The notes under the pieces were generated by a model. That model made no database searches and had not been told where the DNA came from. It was given only the letters and a program-made list of their open reading frames with translations. Of a stretch of 64,000 bases of DNA, positions 1-9,086 are shown one piece after another; position 1 is the first letter of the stretch, and every line of letters begins with the position of its first letter. The translations under genes and the position numbers were made by a program. This stretch comes from Alphaproteobacteria bacterium (lineage in GTDB: Bacteria > Pseudomonadota > Alphaproteobacteria > Micavibrionales > Micavibrionaceae), in assembly GCA_020442385.1 (NCBI GenBank), contig JAGRKE010000015.1:248001-312000 (forward strand), given 5' to 3'.

Positions 1-407
1 CCCGCATCAAAATCGGCTGTAATTTTATGAATGCTAAAGCCTGCCGCTTCGGGATGATGCATCAGAATATAGGGGGTTGGCATCAGGCCGCGCCCTTTAG
101 GTAGCAGGCTGGGGTGCGTATTTACTCCATAGGCGCGGGTTTCATCAATAGGCGGAATTTTATACGGATAGCCGCAGGCGAGAAACAGCTGCGCGCCCTG
201 ATCGGTGTAATACTCAATTTCGCTGCCCGCCGGCCGGGCGAGGGTAAAAGGAACGCCTAAATCCTGCGCTTTTTTAATGATCTCACGGTTGAAGTTAAAA
301 ACATTGTCACATTCAAAAGTGAAAAGCGCGAGCAGTTCATGCTCGTCTTCTAAAAGGCGCTCAAGCACTGGCAGGGAAAAGTCATAACCGAAAAAGACGA
401 ATTTCAT
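1..407 (-). CDS. Formyltransferase-like protein, 3' end outside window
   Basis: About 135 codons are visible from the ATG at 405-407; the gene runs off the left edge. The N-terminus MKFVFFGYDFSLPVLERLL and the later motif THPSLLPKGRG match the formyltransferase N-terminal domain (the methionyl-tRNA formyltransferase, GART and ArnA family), which binds 10-formyl-tetrahydrofolate. The SLLPKGRG stretch corresponds to the family loop with the catalytic His/Pro region. No 3' half is available, so the substrate (fMet-tRNA, a sugar amine or another) cannot be chosen. The only near neighbour is an orphan flagellar rod-like gene on the same strand, which does not inform function. Confidence 0.75.
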   Translation of the reverse strand, partial: MKFVFFGYDFSLPVLERLLEDEHELLALFTFECDNVFNFNREIIKKAQDLGVPFTLARPAGSEIEYYTDQGAQLFLACGYPYKIPPIDETRAYGVNTHPSLLPKGRGLMPTPYILMHHPEAAGFSIHKITADFDA

Positions 408-457
408 GCCTTCATCATTCGGGATTTATTCAAGATTGGCAAGAAGAAGTAAGCGAA

Positions 458-868
458 TTAGGCGCGGTCGTCGACGATGCTCAGCAGCTCGTCAGAGAGC
501 TCTTCGGCTGTTTTTAAGGTCGCGATATTGGCCTTATAAGTGGTCTCGGCGATAAGCAGATTTACCGCTTCTTCGGCTAGATTAATATTAGGAACGCCAA
601 TTAAGCCTTCCGCATTGGCAAAGGGCGAGTCGGGAGAATAGCTCGGAACAAACGGACGGCCTGCCGATACAATTTCGGAGCGCACGCCCGCGCCGTTTCC
701 GTCAATGTTCAAAGCGGTCTGCTTGGTCGTCAGTGGATCATATGGCGCTTTGCCGTCCGCCTCAACCGAGCCAACAGTTTGCAGATTGGCGATATTAGAC
801 GCTGAAGCGTTGACCCGTTTCGAGGCCGCTTCTAAGCCTGACAATGCAATATTAATCGTCCCTAACAT
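458..868 (-). CDS. FlgC-like flagellar basal-body rod protein
   Basis: The 136-residue protein has the rod-protein layout. The N-terminal helix reads MLGTINIALSGLEAASKRVN and is followed by ASASNIANLQT, the signature of flagellar rod and hook proteins. The C-terminal helix contains NINLAEEAVNLLIAETTYKANI, close to the FlgC NVNVVEEMVDMMSASRSYEAN pattern. The length matches FlgC (about 135-140). I chose the ATG at 868 because six extra codons upstream do not fit the family. FlgC forms part of the proximal rod crossing the periplasm. No other flagellar gene is in the window, so this is either an isolated basal-body gene or a second, divergent FlgC-like copy. Confidence 0.7.
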   Translation of the reverse strand: MLGTINIALSGLEAASKRVNASASNIANLQTVGSVEADGKAPYDPLTTKQTALNIDGNGAGVRSEIVSAGRPFVPSYSPDSPFANAEGLIGVPNINLAEEAVNLLIAETTYKANIATLKTAEELSDELLSIVDDRA

Positions 869-939
869 ATTTCCATTATACCACAAAAAAGGTTAAGAGC
901 ATGTTGAAAAGCCTTAAGTCGTAAGCATTTGAAAAAGCT

Positions 940-1815
940 CTATTTTTTCTCTGAGGTGACGCGCTCGCGATACAGAATATAGAATTTAGACAGAATAATG
1001 ACCGCGCCACCGACAAAAACCGGCCAGCCCGGTACGTAATGCCAAATCAGGATATCCAGCCCCGTCGCCCAGATCAGCCCGGTGTAATTAAACGGCCCCA
1101 GTAGGGATGCGGGCGCCATTTGAAAGCCGCGCGTGAGGAAATATTGCCCGAGACCACCGCTCAGGCCGACGCCGAGTAATATCGGAATATTCTCGATTAG
1201 GAGCGTATTAGCAACCCATGGCATGGCCAGCGCGGGCCCCAACAGGCCCATCAGGAAAAAGTAAAAGGTAATCGTAAACGGATTTTCGCTTTTCATGGCG
1301 CGGATTAAAACCTGAATGCTGGCATGAACGCAGGCCGCGCCCAAGGCAAGAGAAATTCCAAACAGTGTGACATCGCCGCTGGGTTGCGCGACCAAGATCA
1401 CGCCGCTCATACCAATACCAACCGCCAGCCAGCGATGCAGGCCAATACGCTCTTTGAGATAAAAATGCGCCAGTACGGGAATCAGCAAAGTCGACATAAA
1501 AAAGATGACCGTTGCATCGGACAGCGGCAGATATTGTGAAGCGGCGATGGTCAAAACCGTGCCGATCATGCCGATGAAAACCCGGACAAAAAGTGTTCCG
1601 GGCATGGATGTTTTAAAGAGGTAATATTTGCGCAAAACTAAAACATAAATCAGGCACGGTACAAAACAGATCAGATTACGATAAAACACAACCTCAATCG
1701 CATCATGAAAAGGCAACAGCAACTTAGCCATCGCGTTTTGCACAGTGAACATAAAAAACGAAATGCAGGCATAGATAATGCCTTTATAGATTTGATCTTT
1801 TTTCGGTGTATTCAT
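940..1815 (-). CDS. EamA/DMT-family membrane transporter
   Basis: The 291-residue protein is almost wholly hydrophobic with about ten membrane segments in two repeated EamA halves. Features include an early FFMFTVQNAMAKLLLP, a central RIGLHRWLAVGIGMSGVILVAQP and a C-terminal GPFNYTGLIWATGLDILIW, which are typical of drug/metabolite transporters of the RhaT/YdcZ type. Substrates in this family are usually amino acids or other small metabolites and cannot be read from sequence. It starts only a few bases after the ilv operon terminator on the same strand, so it may be expressed by read-through or from a promoter in the ilvC end. Confidence 0.8.
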   Translation of the reverse strand: MNTPKKDQIYKGIIYACISFFMFTVQNAMAKLLLPFHDAIEVVFYRNLICFVPCLIYVLVLRKYYLFKTSMPGTLFVRVFIGMIGTVLTIAASQYLPLSDATVIFFMSTLLIPVLAHFYLKERIGLHRWLAVGIGMSGVILVAQPSGDVTLFGISLALGAACVHASIQVLIRAMKSENPFTITFYFFLMGLLGPALAMPWVANTLLIENIPILLGVGLSGGLGQYFLTRGFQMAPASLLGPFNYTGLIWATGLDILIWHYVPGWPVFVGGAVIILSKFYILYRERVTSEKK

Positions 1816-1823
1816 TGTCGTTT

Positions 1824-1849
1824 AAAAAAAGGGCCGTTGAAGGCCCTTT
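1824..1849 (-). terminator. Rho-independent terminator after ilvC
   Basis: An 8-bp perfect stem (AAAGGGCC / GGCCCTTT) with a short loop lies just beyond the ilvC stop. On the minus strand it is followed by a run of seven T residues (A run 1824-1830 on the plus strand). This closes the ilvB-ilvN-ilvC transcript. Confidence 0.8.
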
Positions 1850-1856
1850 ATAATCT

Positions 1857-3421
<1,565 letters not shown>

Positions 3422-3422
3422 T

Positions 3423-4001
3423 TTATTCTCCTATTGCGGATCGTCCGCGTGAGATAGCGGCAATCCCTGTGCGGCTGACATCAATCAGGCCGAGCGGTTG
3501 CATTAATTCCACAAACGCATCGATTTTGCTGACATCGCCTGTAACCTCAAAAGTGTAGCTGTCTGTTGTCGTGTCCACGACATTGGCGCGGAAAATATCG
3601 GCCGTGCGCAGCGCTTCAATCCGGCTTTCGCCGTCTCCGGCTACTTTGACCAAAGCCAGTTCACGCTCCACATGCGGGCCAAAGGTTGTGAGGTCCCGCA
3701 CGCTTTGTACGCAGACCATCCGCTCGAGTTGGGCTTTGATCTGCTCAATCACTTGCGGCGTGCCCGAGCAAACAATCGTGATGCGTGACATGTGCGACAT
3801 GTGATTGGTTTCGGCCACGGTCAAGCTGTCGATGTTATAGCCGCGCCCTGCAAACAGGCCGATTACGCGCGCCAGCACGCCCGGCTCGTTGCGCACCAGA
3901 ATGGCCAGCGTATGGGATTCGATGGTCTCTTCTTTTGGGCCCGGCGCGTAAACGCTTTTCCCTGTGCGGCTTTGTTTGCGGTAGTTTTTTGAAATCACCA
4001 T
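3423..4001 (-). CDS. ilvN: Acetolactate synthase small (regulatory) subunit
   Basis: The 192-residue protein starts with an extension of about 28 residues, then an ACT domain (HTLAILVRNEPGVLARVIGLF, then GRGYNIDSLTV) that binds valine for feedback inhibition. A second ACT-like domain follows (ELALVKV near residue 110, then SYTFEVTGDVSKIDAFVELM). It activates and confers feedback control on IlvB. The length and two-domain plan fit the long IlvH/IlvN type common in alphaproteobacteria. The gene is 12 bases downstream of ilvB on the same strand, so they are translated from one message. Confidence 0.95.
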   Translation of the reverse strand: MVISKNYRKQSRTGKSVYAPGPKEETIESHTLAILVRNEPGVLARVIGLFAGRGYNIDSLTVAETNHMSHMSRITIVCSGTPQVIEQIKAQLERMVCVQSVRDLTTFGPHVERELALVKVAGDGESRIEALRTADIFRANVVDTTTDSYTFEVTGDVSKIDAFVELMQPLGLIDVSRTGIAAISRGRSAIGE

Positions 4002-4013
4002 GATGCGCGCTCC

Positions 4014-5822
4014 TTAAACCAGTTTCTTATCAAATTGCTTGGCATCGGCGGCCAAAATCATTTCATTATGCGCTTTGCCCGATGGAATCATCGGGAAGCA
4101 ATTTTCCCGCTGGTCGACGCGTACATCAACGATTGTGACGCGGTCGGTGTGCAGCATTTCTTCAATGACCCCATCCAATTCTTTCGGCGTTTCCGCGCGC
4201 AGGCCAATCCCGCCATAGGCTTCGGCGAGCTTGACGAAATCGGGTAGGCTCTCGGTGTAGCTTTCAGAATAGCGCTCCCCATGCAGCAACTCCTGCCATT
4301 GGCGAACCATGCCCATCCATTGATTGTTCAGGATAAAAATTTTCACCGGCAGGCGGTACTGCACAGCCGTGCTCATCTCCTGAATATTCATCAGGATCGA
4401 AGCCTCACCCGCAACATCAATCACCAGAGCGTCTGGATGTGCCATTTGCGCGCCGATTGCGGCGGGAAAGCCGTAACCCATCGTGCCCAGCCCGCCCGAG
4501 GTCATCCAGCGGTTGGGCTGATTGAAGGGCAAAAACTGCGCCGCCCACATTTGGTGCTGGCCGACTTCAGTGGTTATGAAGGTCTCGCGCGGATCGGTCT
4601 GTGTGAAGTGACGCAGGCGCTCCAGAGCATATTGCGGCTTGATGATCTTGCTGTCTTTTTGATAGGCAAGGCAGTCTTTGGCGCGCCATTTATCAATTTG
4701 CGCCCACCATTTCTTCAGCGTCCTGGCGTCTGTTTCGTAATTTTTGTTGCGCCAGACTTGCAGCATAACCTCAATCGCTTTTTTCGCATCGGCGATAATC
4801 GGAATATGTACAGGCACATTTTTATTGATCGAGCTGGGGTCGATATCGATATGAATTTTTACTGAATTGGGTGCGAATTTATCGAGGCGCCCGGTCACGC
4901 GGTCATCAAAGCGCGCGCCGATGCAAATCATCACATCGCAATCATGCATCGCCCAGTTGGCCTCGAACGTGCCGTGCATCCCCAGCATGCCCAGCCATTG
5001 CTGATCATCTGCAGGATATGCGCCAAGCCCCATCAGGGTGGAGGTGATCGGGAAACCTGTTTCGCGCACCAACTCGCGCAGCAGCACACTGGCCTGCGGC
5101 CCTGCATTAATCACGCCGCCGCCTGTGTAAAAGACGGGCTTTTTCGCGCTGGCCATCAGCTCGACCGCGGCTTCAATAGCCGCCATATCGGGATCGGTTT
5201 TTGGGAAGTATTTATGCTTCATCGAGTTTTCCGGCTGGCAATAGCTGCCGCGTGCAAACTGAATGTCTTTAGGAATATCAATCACGACCGGGCCGGGCCG
5301 ACCGCTGCGCGCAACGTGGAAAGCCTCGTGCACTGTCGCGGCCAGATCATTCGCATCTTTGACCAGATAGTTATGCTTGGTACAGGGGCGGGTGATACCT
5401 GTTGTATCGGCCTCTTGGAACGCGTCTGTTCCGATCAAAAAGCTCGGTACCTGCCCGGTTATGCAGACAATCGGAATGGAATCGAGCAGCGCATCGGTTA
5501 GGCCCGTTACCGCATTGGTTGCGCCGGGACCAGAGGTTACAAGAACGCAGCCCACCTTGCCAGTGGAACGCGCATAGCCTTCTGCCGCATGCGCCGCGCC
5601 TTGCTCATGGCGGCACAGCACATGGCGGATTTTATCTTGCTGGTAAATGGCATCATAAATCGGAAGCACAGCACCGCCGGGATAACCAAAAATAACCTCA
5701 ACGCCCTGATCGGCCAGCGCCTTCAGCACCAATTCCGCCCCGGTCAGCTGCTTGGGCGCAATCTTTTTTGCCGTGTCCGGCTTTTCTTTTTTGGCGTCGC
5801 GTTTGGCTTTTGTTGTGCTCAT
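4014..5822 (-). CDS. ilvB: Acetolactate synthase large (catalytic) subunit
   Basis: A 602-residue ThDP-dependent enzyme that condenses pyruvate with pyruvate or 2-oxobutyrate. A 25-residue Lys-rich leader precedes the PYR domain (GAELVLKALADQGVEVIFGYPGGAVLPIYD). The catalytic glutamate is in HEQGAAHAAEGYAR. The ThDP/Mg domain reads DVAGEASILMNIQE, then ILNNQWMGMVRQWQE about 27 residues later. The usual Asp of the GDG-type Mg2+ motif is Glu here (GEA). I recall this as a variant in other alphaproteobacterial enzymes, so the protein is probably active. It is first in the operon, behind the leader and attenuator at 5861-5992. Confidence 0.96.
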   Translation of the reverse strand: MSTTKAKRDAKKEKPDTAKKIAPKQLTGAELVLKALADQGVEVIFGYPGGAVLPIYDAIYQQDKIRHVLCRHEQGAAHAAEGYARSTGKVGCVLVTSGPGATNAVTGLTDALLDSIPIVCITGQVPSFLIGTDAFQEADTTGITRPCTKHNYLVKDANDLAATVHEAFHVARSGRPGPVVIDIPKDIQFARGSYCQPENSMKHKYFPKTDPDMAAIEAAVELMASAKKPVFYTGGGVINAGPQASVLLRELVRETGFPITSTLMGLGAYPADDQQWLGMLGMHGTFEANWAMHDCDVMICIGARFDDRVTGRLDKFAPNSVKIHIDIDPSSINKNVPVHIPIIADAKKAIEVMLQVWRNKNYETDARTLKKWWAQIDKWRAKDCLAYQKDSKIIKPQYALERLRHFTQTDPRETFITTEVGQHQMWAAQFLPFNQPNRWMTSGGLGTMGYGFPAAIGAQMAHPDALVIDVAGEASILMNIQEMSTAVQYRLPVKIFILNNQWMGMVRQWQELLHGERYSESYTESLPDFVKLAEAYGGIGLRAETPKELDGVIEEMLHTDRVTIVDVRVDQRENCFPMIPSGKAHNEMILAADAKQFDKKLV

Positions 5823-5860
5823 TTTTTGTCTTTCGTTGCGTGTGTCCTGTTTTTACGCAT

Positions 5861-5889
5861 TAAAAAAGCCCCGGCTGGTGGGCTGGGGC
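5861..5889 (-). terminator. ilv attenuator terminator hairpin
   Basis: On the minus strand GCCCC...GGGGC forms a G+C stem around a 12-base loop, followed directly by TTTTTTA. It lies between the ilv leader peptide stop and the ilvB start. The GGGGCC inside the end of the leader peptide could pair with the GCCCC of this stem and act as an antiterminator. The stem itself is short (5 bp of strong pairs), so the fold should be computed. Confidence 0.7.
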
Positions 5890-5917
5890 GTTTCGCGGTT
5901 TGCTTTTGTCCAAAGAA

Positions 5918-5992
5918 CTAGCTGCGCGAGGCCCCTTCGGCCAGCACGAGTACAAGTACAATGTTCTCCAGCGTTTTTAAAGCATTAATCAT
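5918..5992 (-). CDS. ilv operon leader peptide (attenuation)
   Basis: A 24-codon frame starts at ATG 5990-5992 behind the Shine-Dalgarno AAGGTGG (5998-6004 on the plus strand) and stops at TAG 5918-5920. In its middle are seven consecutive branched-chain codons coding I-V-L-V-L-V-L. This is the classic signal for ribosome stalling when charged Ile/Val/Leu tRNAs are scarce. Stalling there would free the downstream RNA and prevent the terminator at 5861-5889. The peptide probably has no function beyond being translated. Confidence 0.88.
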   Translation of the reverse strand: MINALKTLENIVLVLVLAEGASRS

Positions 5993-6053
5993 GGTTTCCA
6001 CCTTAAGCGCTTTTAGCGGGGAAATGCAAATATTTTTAAGATCCCCAAAAGCA

Positions 6054-6109
6054 AAAGCGCGATCAGGGTGTGCAGTTGGAGGAGGTCTGCGTGCCTGATT
6101 TCGCGCTTT
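6054..6109 (-). other. Long imperfect hairpin in the ilv leader
   Basis: The arms AAAGCGCGATCAGG (6054-6067) and CCTGATTTCGCGCTTT (6094-6109) are complementary apart from a two-base bulge, with a 26-base loop. On the minus strand the 3' arm is followed by TGCTTTTGG, which is only weakly terminator-like. It may end a short upstream transcript or shape the ilv leader RNA. A 41-codon frame ends inside it. Confidence 0.45.
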
Positions 6110-6229
6110 GGTACATAAGTTTTAAGCGGGGATTGTCCCTGTTTAACTTATATCTTTTTTCAGTTGTCGGGGTCTTTTCGACCCTCATTTACACCCTCAG
6201 TTACAACCGCTTTTCCTTTGTACGATTTC

Positions 6230-6259
6230 AGATTACGAAATAAACATTCGTATAGTCAA
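6230..6259 (-). promoter_or_regulatory. Sigma70-type promoter for ilv leader transcript
   Basis: On the minus strand TTGACT (plus 6254-6259) and TAATCT (plus 6230-6235) are 18 bases apart within an A+T-rich stretch. It is the best promoter upstream of ilvB and would give a leader of roughly 400 bases carrying the leader peptide and attenuator. Confidence 0.65.
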
Positions 6260-6348
6260 CAATAAATATAATAAAATTTCAAAAAAAGAAATAAAGTTAT
6301 AATTAAAGGTAAGATTATTGCGTTCTGCCTTGAAAGGACACAAAAAAA

Positions 6349-6378
6349 TTGACTCTCGCCGAAGGGTGTCTCTACTAT
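6349..6378 (+). promoter_or_regulatory. Promoter of a very short predicted transcript
   Basis: TTGACT at 6349-6354 and TACTAT at 6373-6378 are separated by 18 bases. A terminator hairpin begins only about 15 bases beyond the expected start site. No gene lies between promoter and terminator. Confidence 0.55.
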
Positions 6379-6398
6379 ACTACAGCTTCAAAGTTTCA

Positions 6399-6422
6399 GG
6401 GCGCATTGTGCGCCCTTTTTTT
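6399..6422 (+). terminator. Rho-independent terminator, plus strand
   Basis: A perfect 7-bp stem GGGCGCA / TGCGCCC with loop TTG is followed by seven T residues on the plus strand. It would end the short transcript from the promoter at 6349. On the minus strand, downstream of miaA, the hairpin lacks a T run. Confidence 0.75.
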
Positions 6423-6430
6423 AATGCTTT

Positions 6431-7303
6431 TTACAGCTGATTCCTAAACCACGTCACTTGGCGTTTGGCGTAGCGGCGGGTGATTCCCTGCGCGCGCTCA
6501 ATGGCTTCATCCTTGCTCATCTGCCCGGCCAGATAGGCCCGCAGCTGTTTGAAGCCGAGCGCTTTGCACAGGGGTACGCCCTCATTCACCTCACCGGATT
6601 TTATGCGCTTATCGAACGCCTCAACCTCTTCCAGCGCGCCGTGATCGATCATCCATTCAAAGCGCTCATTACAGCGGCGGTAAAGCTCCTCGCGCTCAGG
6701 TAAGGTTTTGTGAATTTCAAAATTCCAATGATCGGGCGGGCCTTCGCGGTCCAGCTTTTGCCATTCCGCAAGAGATTTGCCTGTGGCCTCCAAAACCTCC
6801 ATCGCGCGGATAACGCGGGCCTTGTGATTGACATGAAAGCGCGCCGCCATGACGGGATCGCGCGCTTCCAGCTCGGCATAAAATTTTTCAGCGCCGAGCG
6901 TCTCGTAGCGTGCCACGACGCGCTCGCGCACCTCTTCGGGGATATCAGGCATGGGGGAGAGGCCATCGATCAGCGCCTTGATATACAGGCCCGTTCCGCC
7001 GCAAATAATCGGCGTTTGTCCGGCGTCCAGAACCTCATGGATGATCGGCAAGGCCAGCTCGCGCCAATTCCCGGCCGAGCAGACATCATTCGGATGTAGC
7101 GCGGCATACAGACGGTGGGGCGCAGTATTCAGGTCCTGCGCGCTCGGTTGTGCACTGAGAATCGGCAGGTCGTCATACAGCTGCATGGAATCGCAGTTAA
7201 TGATGACCCCATCCAGCTTTTGAGCAAGCTCCAGCGCTTTTGCAGACTTACCGCTTGCCGTTGGTCCGGCAATGATGTGGATGGTCTGCGGGGCGCTATT
7301 CAC
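6431..7303 (-). CDS. miaA: tRNA dimethylallyltransferase
   Basis: The 290-residue enzyme adds a dimethylallyl group to A37 of tRNAs that read UNN codons, the first step towards ms2i6A. The P-loop GPTASGKSAKALELA is near residue 13, followed by INCDSMQLY and the substrate-binding DLPILSAQPS. The GGTGLYIKALIDGLSPMP motif is near residue 102, and the C-terminus RRYAKRQVTWFRNQL is typical. Its start overlaps the degP stop by 8 bases on the same strand, so it is translationally linked as the last gene of the hflK-hflC-degP unit. Confidence 0.96.
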   Translation of the reverse strand: MNSAPQTIHIIAGPTASGKSAKALELAQKLDGVIINCDSMQLYDDLPILSAQPSAQDLNTAPHRLYAALHPNDVCSAGNWRELALPIIHEVLDAGQTPIICGGTGLYIKALIDGLSPMPDIPEEVRERVVARYETLGAEKFYAELEARDPVMAARFHVNHKARVIRAMEVLEATGKSLAEWQKLDREGPPDHWNFEIHKTLPEREELYRRCNERFEWMIDHGALEEVEAFDKRIKSGEVNEGVPLCKALGFKQLRAYLAGQMSKDEAIERAQGITRRYAKRQVTWFRNQL

Positions 7304-8792
7304 CGTTCTTATTGTCTTTCTTGGCCAGCTTCAGCGCCACAAAGCGCACATCGCCTTCGCGGTTGATCAGCAGCAAGGTCGAAGAGCGCTGCTTTTTCAC
7401 AGCATCGTCAACAAGGGCCTGAATGTCTGCGGGCTTTGTGACAGGCTTTTGATCAATTTCCACGATTACATCTCCGGCCATAAGACCTTTACGGGCGGCT
7501 TCGGAGTTGCGTTCGATCTCGTCAATCAGAACGCCGTTGACTTCGTTGCTGATATCGTAATCTTGACGTAGTGCGCCGCTGAGCTCTTTTACGGTCAGGC
7601 CCACAGGATCGATTTTTGTGCCTTTTGTTTCGGCCGCCGGGCTGTCGGAAGCCGAAGCCAGAACGCCGTCTTCCTCGGCTTTTTCTAGCTCGCCCACCTT
7701 CACCCTGATGGCCTTTTTCTGATTGCCGCGCCATACGACAACATTGGCTTCGGAATCAATCGGCGTTTCGGCCACAGTGCGCGGCAGGGTGCGCATTTCG
7801 TCAATTGTGGTGCCGTTAAAGCTTAAGATTACATCGCCGGCTTCAATACCGCTTTTCGCGGCCGGACCGTCGGTTGTCACGCTGGCAACCAGCGCGCCGC
7901 GTGCTTTATCCAGCCCAAGGCTTTCCGCAATTTCATCGGTGACGCTTTGGATGCGCACGCCCAGCCAACCGCGGCGTGTGCGTCCATATTGAATGATTTG
8001 TTTAATGACAGGCTCGGCCAACGCGGAAGGGATCGCAAACCCAATTCCGACAGAGCCGCCGGTAGGGCTGAAGATGGCGGTGTTAATACCGATCACTTCG
8101 CCCTCCAGATTAAACATCGGTCCGCCGGAATTTCCGCGGTTGATGGACGCATCGGTCTGGATAAAATCATCATAAGGCCCGGCGCTAATATCGCGCTGGC
8201 GGGCGGATACGATACCGGCCGTGACCGTGCCGCCGAGACCAAACGGGTTGCCGATCGCCAAAACCCAATCACCAACGCGCAGCGGGTCGCTATTGCCGAA
8301 TTTAACGGCGGTGAGTTTTTTGTCGGTCTCAACTTTTAAAACCGCAATATCGGTTTTCTCATCGCGACCGATGACTTCAGCTTCAAAAGTTTCGTCATCA
8401 TAAAAAGTGACGCGCACCTCGTCGGCATCCTTAATCACGTGGTTATTGGTGATGACATAGCCTTTTTCCGCATCAATCACGAAACCAGACCCCAAAGAAG
8501 CAGGCGGAACAAGCGGCATCGCGCCTTGCCCGCGCGGGCCCATAAATTGTTCAAAGAAATCTTCGAAGGGCGATCCGGGCGGAAATTGGGGCATATCGGG
8601 ATAATTTTGCGGCTCTTCCATCTTTTGCGTTGAAGAGATATTGACCACAGCCGGTAAAAGCTTTTCTGCTAGGTCAGCAAAGCTGCCCGGATGGTCATTT
8701 GAAAAAAGTTCAGCATGGGCTGTGTGTGTAAGTCCGGCAGGGCCTACGCTCAAAGCCAAAACGGCAAACGATGCCAAGATGATTTTGCGCAT
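7296..8792 (-). CDS. degP: Do/DegP-type periplasmic serine protease
   Basis: The 498-residue protein has a Sec signal peptide (MRKIILASFAVLALSVGPAG...HAE). The trypsin-like domain shows the triad: His in ITNNHVIKDADEV, Asp in DEKTDIAVLKV and Ser in INRGNSGGPMF. Two PDZ domains follow (about residues 285-370 and 400-485; RRGWLGVRIQSV and GVLIDEIERNS). It degrades or refolds damaged envelope proteins. Position after hflK, hflC and DUF2065 is the conserved alphaproteobacterial arrangement. DegP versus DegQ naming cannot be settled from sequence alone. Confidence 0.93.
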   Translation of the reverse strand: MRKIILASFAVLALSVGPAGLTHTAHAELFSNDHPGSFADLAEKLLPAVVNISSTQKMEEPQNYPDMPQFPPGSPFEDFFEQFMGPRGQGAMPLVPPASLGSGFVIDAEKGYVITNNHVIKDADEVRVTFYDDETFEAEVIGRDEKTDIAVLKVETDKKLTAVKFGNSDPLRVGDWVLAIGNPFGLGGTVTAGIVSARQRDISAGPYDDFIQTDASINRGNSGGPMFNLEGEVIGINTAIFSPTGGSVGIGFAIPSALAEPVIKQIIQYGRTRRGWLGVRIQSVTDEIAESLGLDKARGALVASVTTDGPAAKSGIEAGDVILSFNGTTIDEMRTLPRTVAETPIDSEANVVVWRGNQKKAIRVKVGELEKAEEDGVLASASDSPAAETKGTKIDPVGLTVKELSGALRQDYDISNEVNGVLIDEIERNSEAARKGLMAGDVIVEIDQKPVTKPADIQALVDDAVKKQRSSTLLLINREGDVRFVALKLAKKDNKNGE

Positions 8793-8871
8793 ATTTTTCC
8801 TCCAGTTGTGTGTCCAGATGGTTAGAGTCGAGCCATTAAGTTAGGGCGATTGTGCGGGCGGGTCAACGCCC

Positions 8872-9072
8872 TTAAAATTTTGCGATGAACCAAAGCGATA
8901 AAAGCCCCAAGGCCGCCATCATAAGACCGAACTGGCGCAGCTTCTCGGTCGGCAGGGATAAGGCCATTGCCATCATGCGTTTCACGGCATCGGTAAAGAG
9001 CGCGTAGATTAAACCCTCTATTACAAAAACGAGAGCCAGAGCGCTTAAGATATAGGTGGTAAAGGAATCCAT
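8872..9072 (-). CDS. DUF2065 small membrane protein
   Basis: The 66-residue protein has two predicted membrane helices (TYILSALALVFVIEGLIYALF and LRQFGLMMAALGLLSLWFIA) with a short loop holding the conserved LPTEKLRQFG. This is the DUF2065 pattern, found between hflC and degP in many alpha- and gammaproteobacteria. Its function is unknown; the context suggests the inner-membrane HflKC/FtsH complex. It starts 14 bases after hflC. A longer frame at 8822-9076 in another phase is not coding. Confidence 0.85.
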   Translation of the reverse strand: MDSFTTYILSALALVFVIEGLIYALFTDAVKRMMAMALSLPTEKLRQFGLMMAALGLLSLWFIAKF

Positions 9073-9086
9073 GCATCCTCGCGCGT

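Noticed and set aside
4281..5501. Long plus-strand frames across ilvB
   Set aside because: They lie opposite the conserved ilvB and have Cys/His/Arg-rich products with no similarity.
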